Of a DNA stretch of 57,193 bases, positions 16,768 to 25,433 are shown one piece after another (the stretch's first letter is position 1; each line of letters starts with the position of its first letter). Source of the DNA: Chryseosolibacter sp964438975 (lineage in GTDB: Bacteria; Bacteroidota; Bacteroidia; Cytophagales; Cyclobacteriaceae); assembly GCA_964438975.1 (NCBI GenBank), contig CAYTMU010000023.1:1-57193 (forward strand). The letters run 5' to 3'. Made by a program: the position numbers and the translations under genes. The notes under the pieces were generated by a model. That model searched no databases and was not told where the DNA came from. It saw only the letters and a program-made list of their open reading frames with translations.

Positions 16768-18009
16768 CTAAAGTCGTTCTAAAGCGATTGCGGCCACGGT
16801 CTCACCGATCGAAAGGGAGGAAGTGGCCGCCGGAGACGGTGCATTGCAGACATTGACGACGTTTGCTTCTCCGAGGATCAGAAAATCATCTACAAGTCCC
16901 CCATGCCGGTCGCAAGCCTGTGCTCTGACGCCAGCGCCGCCATCGATGAGGTCGGATTCAACGATCTCGGGAATGAGTTTCTGTAATGCCCTGGTAAAAG
17001 CCGCTTTGGAGAAAGAGCGGTGCATCTCGCCCATTCCTGTTTTCCAATACCGCGCCGCCACCTTTTGAAATCCTGGCCAACGCAAGGTTTCAGTCAGTTC
17101 TGCGAGACGCACATTGGACTTGCGGTAACCCTCGCGACTAAAAGCCAGCACGGCATTGGGTCCCGCCTCCACACCACCTCGCATCATTCGCGTAAAATGC
17201 ACGCCGAGAAACGGGAAGTTGGGATCGGGTACCGGATAGATCAGATTCCTGACCAGGTACTCCCGGTCTTTCTTCAGTTTATAATACTCTCCGCGGAACG
17301 GAATGATCCGAACGTCTACCTCCCCGGATGCCAGGCGTGCAACCTTGTCTGAGTACAGGCCGGCACAATTGATCAACACCTTTCCCGAGTAAGTCGACCG
17401 TGTCGTTTCGACGACAACTCCCTTTGATTCTGTTGCGATAGCCACAGCTTTTTCGCCCAGTGCGATATTTCCCCCGCGCCGTCGGATCAATTCCCCATAT
17501 CGTTCGGCGACGACTTTGTAGTCGACGATGCCCGTTTGAGGGACATGGAAACCGGCGACACCAGCCACATGGGGCTCATAGTCCCGCAATCCGTCGACAT
17601 CAAGCATCTTCAGCCCCTCCAGCCCATTTTGCTTGCCGCGTTCGTAGAGGTTCCGGAGAAGGGGGATCTGGGCCTCGTCAGTTGCAACCACGATCTTTCC
17701 ACATAGCTCAAAGGGGATATCCTGCTCCCGGCAAAAGTTTATCAACAAATTATACCCGTGCAGGCAGTTCTTTGCTTTAAGGCTTCCAGGCTTGTAGTAA
17801 AGACCTGAGTGAATTACACCGCTGTTGTTGCCGGTTTGATGCCGGGCCAGTTCCTGTTCTTTTTCGATGAGTTGAATGCGGAGGGACGGGTTGTTCTCCA
17901 GGAGTTTCAGCGCGGTTGCCAATCCGACAATTCCGCCACCGATCACGATTACATCTTGTGTCACTTCATGAGTTTGCCCGAAAGTTCTCCAAACTTCCTG
18001 AAACTCCAA
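16768..18009 (-). CDS. lhgO: L-2-hydroxyglutarate oxidase (FAD-dependent)
   Basis: LhgO oxidises L-2-hydroxyglutarate to 2-oxoglutarate with FAD, removing a side product of central metabolism. The Rossmann motif DVIVIGGGIVGLATALKLL binds FAD; family stretches include HQTGNNSGVIHSGLYY, LINCAGLYSDKVARL and CNAPSPAATSSLSIGE at the C-terminus. From ATG 18009 it is 413 residues; a GTG at 17964 would give 398 residues starting just before the FAD motif, nearer the family's usual length. Either start is possible. Confidence 0.92.
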   Translation of the reverse strand: MEFQEVWRTFGQTHEVTQDVIVIGGGIVGLATALKLLENNPSLRIQLIEKEQELARHQTGNNSGVIHSGLYYKPGSLKAKNCLHGYNLLINFCREQDIPFELCGKIVVATDEAQIPLLRNLYERGKQNGLEGLKMLDVDGLRDYEPHVAGVAGFHVPQTGIVDYKVVAERYGELIRRRGGNIALGEKAVAIATESKGVVVETTRSTYSGKVLINCAGLYSDKVARLASGEVDVRIIPFRGEYYKLKKDREYLVRNLIYPVPDPNFPFLGVHFTRMMRGGVEAGPNAVLAFSREGYRKSNVRLAELTETLRWPGFQKVAARYWKTGMGEMHRSFSKAAFTRALQKLIPEIVESDLIDGGAGVRAQACDRHGGLVDDFLILGEANVVNVCNAPSPAATSSLSIGETVAAIALERL

Positions 18010-18149
18010 AACCGGAAGGCGCTGATTCGCTGCTGGGCATGTCAGTAAGGTACGGTTTTAGTCGACAGGAATTCGGCCGGTTTGTGTATCTGAGTGCTGT
18101 AGACAAAGGGTGCAACCGGTCCGTGCAACCAATCATCAACCACAACTAT

Positions 18150-18962
18150 ATGAACGATTCCACAACCATGGCAGAGTCATCCGTTTTGGACCCGGAGCAA
18201 CTGAAGGAGGGTCTGGCGTATGCTGAACGAAACCTGCTGAGCGAGAACTCACATCTTTACCTGGACAAGAGCATACTCCGTAAGAATTTCGATTTGCGTG
18301 GAAAACACGTTCTGGATTTCGGATGCGGGATGGGTAGCACGGCACTTTGGGTGGCAAATGAGATGGGCGCCGCCCGCGTGGATGGATTTGACCTCGATCC
18401 CAATCACATCGCCGTCGCTCGCCAGCTGAGTCAGAAGTATCCGGCGCATGGGGTCACCTTCGAACTGCGGAACATAATCGAATCACCAATTGACGATCAG
18501 TATGATTTTATCATGCTGAACGATGTCATAGAGCATATTCAAGAGGATTGGATTCCGGGAATCCTGGATACGCTGATCCGTCGGAATTTGAAGGACGGTG
18601 GTGTCCTTTTCATTAGTTACCCGCCGTGGGAGGGCCCCTATGCATCCCATCTTCATCATGCGATCAAGATTCCATGGGTGCAGTTTCTACCCGGCAGCTA
18701 CGTCGATTCATTGATCGAGCGCAACAATCGCAAACTTGTAGGCCGCCATGATCTGATGACCGAATACAGGGAACTCAATCAGATGACACACCGTAAACTG
18801 ATGTCGTTCCTGGTGCCATTCAATCTGACGCGCATTTTCAGGTACAGCCATACAAAACTGAACTCAATGGGAATATTGCGAAATACGCCGCTGAATTTTT
18901 TTCCTTTCACATATCTCATCACGAAGGAATTGATCGCGTTCCGGAAAAGCGCGCCAGTCTGA
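18150..18962 (+). CDS. Class I SAM-dependent methyltransferase
   Basis: This 270-residue cytoplasmic protein has SAM-binding motif I HVLDFGCGMGSTALWVA, the acidic loop GFDLDPNHIAVARQL and motif YDFIMLNDVIEHIQEDW, typical of Methyltransf_11/25-type enzymes. The C-terminal third (residues 170-270) is basic and carries aromatic/hydrophobic stretches that may bind lipid or a small hydrophobic substrate. The substrate is unknown. The start is ATG 18150; a second ATG six codons later is also possible. It converges on msrB. Confidence 0.88.
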   Translation: MNDSTTMAESSVLDPEQLKEGLAYAERNLLSENSHLYLDKSILRKNFDLRGKHVLDFGCGMGSTALWVANEMGAARVDGFDLDPNHIAVARQLSQKYPAHGVTFELRNIIESPIDDQYDFIMLNDVIEHIQEDWIPGILDTLIRRNLKDGGVLFISYPPWEGPYASHLHHAIKIPWVQFLPGSYVDSLIERNNRKLVGRHDLMTEYRELNQMTHRKLMSFLVPFNLTRIFRYSHTKLNSMGILRNTPLNFFPFTYLITKELIAFRKSAPV

Positions 18963-18982
18963 TCGTCCAGGTCAGGCTACAT

Positions 18983-19483
18983 CTACTTATCCTCGGGCCG
19001 GAACTCAAGCGAAGCCGAGTTAAGGCAATAGCGCAGTCCCGTCGGCTGAGGCCCGTCTGGAAAGACGTGCCCGAGGTGTCCGCCACAGTTTGCACACACC
19101 ACTTCGTCCCGTGTCATTCCTACGCTGCGATCAATATGCACGCTCACGGCGGAGTCGTGCAACGGTTTGTAGAAGCTTGGCCAGCCGGTACCAGACTCGT
19201 ACTTTGTTGTAGATGAGAACAGTTTAGCCTGGCAACCGGCACAGTAGTAGACCCCATCATCGTGATTGTCCCAATACTTGCCCGTGAAAGCCCGTTCGGT
19301 GCCTTTTTTCCGAAGCACATAGTATTGCTCGGGTGTGAGTTCCTTTTTCCACTCTTCCTCCGATTTCCGGATCTTAGGTTCCTCGTTCATACTTGCCATC
19401 TTGTTTGATTCATTTTGCGAGCACGCCGGTAGTATTAGCACCAGCAAGGCTGCGGTGATTAATGCACTGCACCTGGGTGACAT
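18983..19483 (-). CDS. msrB: Peptide-methionine (R)-S-oxide reductase MsrB, lipoprotein
   Basis: MsrB reduces R-sulfoxides of methionine in damaged proteins. From ATG 19483 it is 166 residues with a lipoprotein signal peptide ending at LILPAC (Cys21), so it acts in the periplasm or at a membrane surface. The SelR domain has two zinc CxxC pairs (CAGC and CANC), the GTGWPSFYKPL segment and the catalytic Cys in GLRYCLNSASLEF. An upstream in-frame ATG (19528) would put extra residues before the signal peptide. msrA lies immediately upstream on the same strand, separated by a terminator. Confidence 0.94.
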   Translation of the reverse strand: MSPRCSALITAALLVLILPACSQNESNKMASMNEEPKIRKSEEEWKKELTPEQYYVLRKKGTERAFTGKYWDNHDDGVYYCAGCQAKLFSSTTKYESGTGWPSFYKPLHDSAVSVHIDRSVGMTRDEVVCANCGGHLGHVFPDGPQPTGLRYCLNSASLEFRPEDK

Positions 19484-19563
19484 AGTGTTTCGTTTGTGTA
19501 CAAGGTAATAACCCCGGATGAAAGGCAAAAGTTTACCGGAAAGGTATGAGATGGTTTGAATGC

Positions 19564-19592
19564 AAAAAAGCCCCGCGTCCCGGAGCTTTTTT
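19564..19592 (-). terminator. Terminator between msrA and msrB
   Basis: A GC-rich stem flanked by six A on one side and six T on the other lies 100 nt after the msrA stop. It can work from both strands and would separate msrA from msrB transcription. Confidence 0.75.
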
Positions 19593-19693
19593 GTTACCTA
19601 AACCTAAACCTATGAGAAGAATTAATCTACTCAACAACTATAACGGCAGTCAGATTGATAGGTTTCGGTTTCCGGTGAAAAAATCAAAAAAAA

Positions 19694-20413
19694 TCAATTG
19701 GGTTTCTTAAGCCGTTCGCCGAATGCTTTCTTAAACTTTTCCAGCTTCGGTTGTATAACATATGTGCAGTAAGGAGCGTTACTATTCAGGCTGTAGTAAT
19801 TCTGGTGGTAGTCTTCGGCTTTGTAAAACTCTGCTGCGGGCGTGATTTCCGTAACGATTGGATTGTCGAACACATTCTCATCATCCAGTCGCTGTTTGTA
19901 AAATTCCGCAGACGCCTTTTGTGCATCGTTGTGGTAAAAGATCACCGATCTATATTGAGTACCAACATCTGCACCCTGGCGATTGCGTGTCGTGGGATCA
20001 TGAGTTTTCCAGAATATTTCGAGCAGATCTTCATAGCTGATCTTTACCGGATCATAGGTTAACCGAATAACTTCCGCATGTCCCGTGTCGCCGGTGCACA
20101 CCTCGCGGTAAGAAGGGTCCTTCACGTGGCCGCCGGAGTACCCGGACTCCACGCTACGGACGCCATCGACACTTAGAAAGATCGCTTCGGTACACCAGAA
20201 ACACCCGGATCCAAACGTTGCGATCTCCATTCCAGGTCCTGGTTCTGTTGTTGGTTTCATTGTTTGATTTTTTTTCTGACAGCTCGCGTGGATACTCATT
20301 AGCGATACTACCAATAACCATACCGTTACGCGTAGCCGGCGCTTCGCACGTGTGGCGGGTCTTCTTTGACTATTCACAGCAGTTGACATGGACATGGATT
20401 CCCGACTTGTCAT
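19694..20413 (-). CDS. msrA: Peptide-methionine (S)-S-oxide reductase MsrA, exported
   Basis: MsrA reduces S-sulfoxides of methionine. The catalytic motif GSGCFWCTEAIF is present, with GYSGGHVKDPSYREVCTGDTGHAE and the DPTTRNRQGADVGTQYRS segment. The 239-residue reading has a basic N-terminus and a hydrophobic segment ending in IHASCQKK, a lipobox-like site, so it is probably an exported lipoprotein like its MsrB neighbour. Several in-frame ATG codons lie near the N-terminus (20413, 20395, 20389); the true start is unsure. Confidence 0.93.
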   Translation of the reverse strand: MTSRESMSMSTAVNSQRRPATRAKRRLRVTVWLLVVSLMSIHASCQKKNQTMKPTTEPGPGMEIATFGSGCFWCTEAIFLSVDGVRSVESGYSGGHVKDPSYREVCTGDTGHAEVIRLTYDPVKISYEDLLEIFWKTHDPTTRNRQGADVGTQYRSVIFYHNDAQKASAEFYKQRLDDENVFDNPIVTEITPAAEFYKAEDYHQNYYSLNSNAPYCTYVIQPKLEKFKKAFGERLKKPN

Positions 20414-20475
20414 GGGTTTTCCTATATACTATAGTCCGATCGACAGTAAATAGTTCGGTTGAAGGGATTTCTCCA

Positions 20476-21615
20476 TCAAAAATCCTGGTAAAAAGACCGG
20501 AGTCCCGGGATCAACTGACTGTATATCGGCTTGCTGAATTCGAGGAATAGGGTCTGAGCGTCCGGTGGCTGAATCTCTCTCTGTTTGCAGAGTTGGAGTT
20601 GCTGCTCCGTCAACGCTCGCTCGTCGCCGTTGAAACGCGCCCATGAGTTCACCCACAGGTATTCTCCAGTGAATTTCTTGTGCGACAATACTCCATTTGT
20701 CCGGGCGTCCACAACTACCATGCTGAGTAGGCCCGCCGATAACAATTCCTTACGTGTGGTGGTCAACTTCGCTTTTACCGTGTTGTAGACGGGCACTACC
20801 TTTCCTTCGACGGTTACTTCCCCCACCTTGACGCTATCGCGGCTGACTTCCTCTTCCCTTTCTCGTAATGCAGTATTGCCAACCGTAAAGTCATCGAACT
20901 GTATGCGAAGTATTTGATCCACTTTTGCAAGTTGTACCTGCTGTGCTTCCGCGGGAGTTAAGAACCTGATGAAGCTCTTGTCGGTGTACGTTGTGTGCAG
21001 ATACTCTTCAATGCGGTCCTGAAAAAAACCGCCGCTGAGATTGTAGCGTGCCGGCACCGGTATTTGTTCAAGGATCACTTTCAGCGTCGCGTCCTCGCGC
21101 GCTCTGTCGAGATAGGAGTGAACGTCCTTATAGCCGGGAACAAATGCCTGCGCATCGGCAAAATTGTAGTAGGCCTGGCGGGCGTCGTTGCGGGTGCCCT
21201 TCATTAATGCAAGAATGCCAGCGTTGTAGCTTTCTTCCGCTGCATTTTCCTTCAAAGGGCCGATTTCCGAGTAATAATTCTTCGGGTTTGGCACTGCGCG
21301 CAGACAGCCCGGACACTGCCGGATCTCTTCATAGAGCTGATTAATGTGATTGTACGATTGGATCGCATTCTTCCATTTGAACTGGGAGTTAGACGCGATC
21401 TCATTTTTTGCTTGCGTCTCGTAATAAGACAGCGCCAAGGGGTATGCTTCCTTCAGGATATCGCGCGACTTGCTGTGGTCAGGATTCTGTCGGAGCCTGC
21501 TAACAGCCTTTGAGACCGCACTGTAGTAGTCTCCACGCTCGTATGCTTTCTTGCCCGAGCTACAGGCCAGGATGGCAAGCAGGAAGAAAAAAATCAGTAC
21601 ATGTACAATTCTCAT
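20476..21615 (-). CDS. Hypothetical lipoprotein with TPR-like helices
   Basis: This 379-residue protein starts at ATG 21615 with MRIVHVLIFFFLLAILAC, a lipoprotein signal peptide (Cys18). The first 170 residues look like helical repeats (AYERGDYYSAVSKAVSRLRQ; YNAGILALMKGTRNDARQAY), and the rest is beta-rich with no domain I know. It probably sits in the outer or inner membrane facing the periplasm. The function is unknown; it ends 62 nt from the msrA start on the same strand. Confidence 0.8.
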   Translation of the reverse strand: MRIVHVLIFFFLLAILACSSGKKAYERGDYYSAVSKAVSRLRQNPDHSKSRDILKEAYPLALSYYETQAKNEIASNSQFKWKNAIQSYNHINQLYEEIRQCPGCLRAVPNPKNYYSEIGPLKENAAEESYNAGILALMKGTRNDARQAYYNFADAQAFVPGYKDVHSYLDRAREDATLKVILEQIPVPARYNLSGGFFQDRIEEYLHTTYTDKSFIRFLTPAEAQQVQLAKVDQILRIQFDDFTVGNTALREREEEVSRDSVKVGEVTVEGKVVPVYNTVKAKLTTTRKELLSAGLLSMVVVDARTNGVLSHKKFTGEYLWVNSWARFNGDERALTEQQLQLCKQREIQPPDAQTLFLEFSKPIYSQLIPGLRSFYQDF

Positions 21616-21737
21616 ATAGCTAGTGTTTGGAAGGTCTGAAATCAAAACGGATGTCCAATTTAATGGCAAATGGGCACACAGGAAACACGATGTAATGAAA
21701 TTGCTCTAATTCCCGGTTCCTGACGCTGGTCGGCGCG

Positions 21738-24149
21738 TCACCAGCTCAGGATAACAGCGCGGTGCTCAAAAGGAAACTCGACACTCTGTACGTTTTCTAC
21801 CGGACCGGGCTCGGGGTCTTTGATCGGATCGAACTTCTCGAGGCCTGTGAAAAACCGATTGACTTCTGGTAAAATGTCGTGCTTTTTGCCATTGACCTCA
21901 AGGTCCGCGATGGGCTGGAAGCCATGCATCACCACTTTGATTCTCTTGACGGCGGTCTGGTAGGAGCCTTCCACCGTCCCGATGATCAACCTGTCGTCCA
22001 GGGCCTCGTAGCGGAGTATTCGTCGCAGGAAAGCCCCGGTCTGATACTCAAACGACTCGCCATCGTCGTCGTAATACAGGAATTCGCTTTCCGACTCCCC
22101 GGCGTAAAGGTGGATGATCAGTAGTTCACTCTTCTCACCGGTATGCGAGACAGCGGGTTGCATGGGAATAATTGCTCCCGCTTTGACAAAGACGGGAAGG
22201 CGATGCAGCGGACACTCAACAATCGCTTCGGACTCTCCGAAGTAGCGCGATCCGTCGTAAAGTGAATACCACGCATTACCTGGGGGGAGGAATACGCGTG
22301 TGAAGTCCTTGGTACTTTCCACCGGCACGACCATAATCGAAGGCCCAAACAAGTACTGGTGCTGGAATGTGTGATCGTACACGCGACTGTCGTGTGGATA
22401 TTCGATGGCGAGCGATCGCTGGACAGGCATTCCGGTAGTCGCGGCTTCAAAGAACAGTGCGTAGAGATAGGGAAGGAGCTGGTATCGGAAGCGGATATAG
22501 TTCCGCGCTATCTGCTCTACTTCTTCTCCGTAGGACCATGGTTCCGAATCGCGGGTATTGATTGCTGAATGTCCACGAAAAAAAGGAGAAAATGCGCCGA
22601 TCGACAACCAGCGGGCGAAGAGCCTTGTGTTAGCGTCGCCGACAAAACCTCCTACATCGTATCCGGCGAATGCGATGCCCGCCATCCCCATGCTGCTGAC
22701 CATGCGAACTCCGAGCATCATGTGCTCGTCATAGGCAACGTTGTCGCCGGTCCATACCGCTGCGTATCGCTGAATTCCTGAGAACCCGGAACGGGTAAGA
22801 TTGAAGGGGCGTTTGTTGCCGAGTAGCTTTCGCGTTCCTTCATAAGTACTTCGCGCCATTTGAAATCCGAAAATGTTCCGGCCGCGGCGCATGGATGCCC
22901 GCTCGCCCTCGAAGTCGAGCTCGATATGCTCCGGCAGCATATTACCCCATGTTGCGATCTCATTCATATCATTCCAGAATCCGCTTACACCCTGGTCTAC
23001 GTATTCCTGGAATTGTTGCTGCCACCACACTCGCGTTGCCGGACGTGTGAAATCAGGAAAGTGGCACCAGCCGGGCCAGACTTCGCCGGCATAAGGTGTA
23101 CCGTCGGGATATTTTATGAAGACATCATTCTTCAGCCCGTCCTCATACGTGTGATAACCTTCTTCGATCCTGATGCCAGGATCGCACATCACCACGACGT
23201 GAAAGCCTGCGGCTTTCAGCCGGGAGAGTAGTCCCGCAGGATCCGGAAAATCACGTTTGCTCCAGGTGAATATCTTGTACTGTTCCATGTAATGAATATC
23301 CAGTACAATAACATCTGCCGGGATGTCCTTCTCGCGAAAGGTGTTGGCTACGGTCATCACCTCGGTATCGGGATAATAGCTATAGCGGCATTGTTGATAA
23401 CCAATACTCCACCGCGGCGGTATCTCCATCCGCCCGGTGACATGCGTGTATTCCCGTATGACATCCCCGACTGTGTTGCCATGGAAGAAATAGTAGTTCA
23501 TCTCCCCCGCGTCAGCACCAAAACTCGCAAATCGGTTATTCGATGCACCAAAGTTGACATAGCTCTTGTGTGTGTTATCCAGGAAGATGCCGTACGTGAG
23601 CCCGTGATGTACACCGATGAAAAAGGGAGTCGAGAGGTACAGTGGGTCGGCACCGGAAGAGTATCCGTAATTGTCAGTATTCCAGTGAACGTAGCCGTTG
23701 CCGCGACGATCAAGCGGGCCCGTCTTTTCGCCGAGCCCGATAAATCTTTCGCCCTCCTGTAGCTTCTTGTACGTGGTGACCTGTTCGCCGATCCAACTGG
23801 TCCCGAAGGCGTGATCATCTTCATTGATGGTATCCCCATCCGGCGTCAGAAAACGTATCGACAGGGGGTTCTTGTCGATCTCGACTACCAGTCGTGGTGT
23901 CGCCACTTTGATAGCATCTGCCGTGTCCGAGACAGTTGCGTTCAATGCCACGGGCTCGGCGATCACAGCATACGAAAAGTCCTCGAACGAATCTTCGCGA
24001 GTTAGCTGTACGCGTACAATACTATCGCCGTAAAGGCGGATGCGGAAACGCGCGTGCTCAGTCGAGCCTGAAATCCCTGCGTCATCCTTCTCCCAGTGCA
24101 ATATCCTTCCCGAGTGTTGGTTCAGACGGGAGTGAAATGTTCCGGACAT
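21738..24149 (-). CDS. Glycoside hydrolase family 31 alpha-glucosidase
   Basis: This 803-residue enzyme would release glucose from alpha-glucosides such as maltose and maltooligosaccharides. The GH31 nucleophile motif is GFWNDMNEIATWG (Asp in WNDMNE, near residue 395); RSGFSGIQRYAAVWTGDN and GVRMVSSMGMAGIAFAGYDVGGF complete the catalytic barrel, and a beta-sandwich follows at the C-terminus. No signal peptide is seen, so it is probably cytoplasmic and acts on imported sugar. It follows the LacI-family gene by 12 nt in the same operon. Alpha-xylosidase is an alternative GH31 activity; the maltose-type neighbours favour alpha-glucosidase. Confidence 0.93.
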   Translation of the reverse strand: MSGTFHSRLNQHSGRILHWEKDDAGISGSTEHARFRIRLYGDSIVRVQLTREDSFEDFSYAVIAEPVALNATVSDTADAIKVATPRLVVEIDKNPLSIRFLTPDGDTINEDDHAFGTSWIGEQVTTYKKLQEGERFIGLGEKTGPLDRRGNGYVHWNTDNYGYSSGADPLYLSTPFFIGVHHGLTYGIFLDNTHKSYVNFGASNNRFASFGADAGEMNYYFFHGNTVGDVIREYTHVTGRMEIPPRWSIGYQQCRYSYYPDTEVMTVANTFREKDIPADVIVLDIHYMEQYKIFTWSKRDFPDPAGLLSRLKAAGFHVVVMCDPGIRIEEGYHTYEDGLKNDVFIKYPDGTPYAGEVWPGWCHFPDFTRPATRVWWQQQFQEYVDQGVSGFWNDMNEIATWGNMLPEHIELDFEGERASMRRGRNIFGFQMARSTYEGTRKLLGNKRPFNLTRSGFSGIQRYAAVWTGDNVAYDEHMMLGVRMVSSMGMAGIAFAGYDVGGFVGDANTRLFARWLSIGAFSPFFRGHSAINTRDSEPWSYGEEVEQIARNYIRFRYQLLPYLYALFFEAATTGMPVQRSLAIEYPHDSRVYDHTFQHQYLFGPSIMVVPVESTKDFTRVFLPPGNAWYSLYDGSRYFGESEAIVECPLHRLPVFVKAGAIIPMQPAVSHTGEKSELLIIHLYAGESESEFLYYDDDGESFEYQTGAFLRRILRYEALDDRLIIGTVEGSYQTAVKRIKVVMHGFQPIADLEVNGKKHDILPEVNRFFTGLEKFDPIKDPEPGPVENVQSVEFPFEHRAVILSW

Positions 24150-24161
24150 CGTTTCAAGCGT

Positions 24162-25202
24162 CTAGCCTTTCTTAAGTGAAGACTCCCGGACAAGAAGTCG
24201 TGTTTTCAGTACTTTGGTTTCCGGCTGAACGTCGGCGTCGCGATCTTTAGTTCGAATGTCGATCTGGCGAATGAGCAGTTTGGCGGCCTCTTGTCCCATT
24301 TCAAAACCAGGCTGATCCACTGATGTCAGCGGCGGATCGAGTAGGGCGGTAAAGAACCAGTTGCTGAATCCAACGACAGATATGTCATCAGGAATTTTCA
24401 ACCCGGCCTCTTTGATTGCCTGCATAGCGCCCATTGCCGCGGGGTCATTTGTCGCGAAGATTGCATCGGGCCGTAGTGTCTGACTGAGAAGCTTCTGCGT
24501 GGCTTCCTTCCCATCTTCGATCGTACCCAATGACAACGGCACGATGAGCCGTCTGTCTACTTCTCGATTGCGATCGTGGTGAGCCTGCAGATATCCTTCA
24601 AGCCGCTGCTTGCTGATCTCCAGGTTGGGGGGTCCTTCGAGATGGGCAATGCGTTGACATCCCTGATCGATCAGATGTGCGGTGGCTTCCTTCGCGCCGC
24701 TGAGGTCGTCAACGATGATCTTGCTGGAATTGGGTGTATCATATACGCGGTCGAAGAATACCATCGGGACACCTTTTGCAAGAATGTTATCGATGTGATC
24801 GAAGGTGCTGGTTTCCCGGGAAACGGAAATCAGCATGCCGTCAACCCGGCTGTTAAAAAGAGCTTTGATATCGGTTTTCTCCCGCTCCAGCGACTCGTTG
24901 GATTGCGTGATAATGACATTGTACCCCGCCTTGTATGCAACGTCTTCAATCCCACTGATAACGGTGGAGAAGAAGAAGTGTACGAGTTCCGGGATGATGA
25001 CGCCGATCGTGTTGGTCTTACTCTGCCGCAGGCTCAGTGCCACGATGTTGGGAGTGTAGTTCAATTTTTCCGCCAGTTCGTTGACGGCTTTCTTGGTTTC
25101 CGGGCTGATGTCCGGGTGATCTTTGAGCGCGCGCGACACGGTGGAAGGAGAAATGCCCAACTCTCGGGCAATGTCCTTGATTGTAACTTGATTGTACTTC
25201 AT
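24162..25202 (-). CDS. LacI-family transcriptional regulator
   Basis: This 346-residue protein has the N-terminal LacI helix-turn-helix and hinge (VTIKDIARELGISPSTVSRALKDHPDISPETKKAV...LNYTPN with each part in place) and a periplasmic-binding-protein-like effector domain (IGVIIPELVHFFFSTVISGIE; GVPMVFFDRVYD; FATNDPAAMGAMQAI). It heads the operon with the GH31 gene and is divergent from glpF. Repeats in the intergenic region overlap its own promoter, so it probably regulates itself. The effector is likely a maltose-type sugar by context, which is inference. Confidence 0.95.
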   Translation of the reverse strand: MKYNQVTIKDIARELGISPSTVSRALKDHPDISPETKKAVNELAEKLNYTPNIVALSLRQSKTNTIGVIIPELVHFFFSTVISGIEDVAYKAGYNVIITQSNESLEREKTDIKALFNSRVDGMLISVSRETSTFDHIDNILAKGVPMVFFDRVYDTPNSSKIIVDDLSGAKEATAHLIDQGCQRIAHLEGPPNLEISKQRLEGYLQAHHDRNREVDRRLIVPLSLGTIEDGKEATQKLLSQTLRPDAIFATNDPAAMGAMQAIKEAGLKIPDDISVVGFSNWFFTALLDPPLTSVDQPGFEMGQEAAKLLIRQIDIRTKDRDADVQPETKVLKTRLLVRESSLKKG

Positions 25203-25262
25203 ACGGCTTATTCGGTTAGTTTGTCTCGGGAGTCATTTGGCGTCTGGCTCTCGCTACGTCAA

Positions 25263-25295
25263 CAAAGCTACTGTTTTTTCGCAACAGCTTCGCAA
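25263..25295 (-). promoter_or_regulatory. Promoter of the lacI-GH31 operon
   Basis: On the minus strand: TTG (complement of 25293-25295), a 22-nt spacer, and TAGCTTTG (complement of 25263-25270), an exact TAnnTTTG match. The predicted start is about 54 nt before the ATG at 25202. The -33 TTG is part of one of the GTTGCG repeats. Confidence 0.5.
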
Positions 25296-25308
25296 CTCGT
25301 TGCGCAAC
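25280..25308. promoter_or_regulatory. GTTGCG repeat array, candidate LacI-type operator
   Basis: CGCAAC (GTTGCG on the other strand) occurs at 25280-25285, 25291-25296 and 25303-25308, spaced 11 and 12 bp, about one helical turn. The last is half of the perfect palindrome GTTGCGCAAC (25299-25308). The array overlaps the -33 element and spacer of the lacI promoter. Confidence 0.5.
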
Positions 25309-25382
25309 TTTTTAGCGATAACACCGCAAACGAATGAACAGCGTCAAATCGAATCGCCGTGAAATACTGTCGCTCCTTTTTG

Positions 25383-25414
25383 TTGATTCTTCCGGGAAAA
25401 TAGTGGTATGTTTA
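25383..25414 (+). promoter_or_regulatory. Candidate promoter of the glpF-GH65 operon
   Basis: TTG at 25383-25385, a 21-nt spacer, then TATGTTTA at 25407-25414 (one mismatch to TAnnTTTG). The predicted start near 25421 is about 13 nt before the glpF ATG. Confidence 0.4.
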
Positions 25415-25433
25415 GCAGAAGTAACCACCAATT

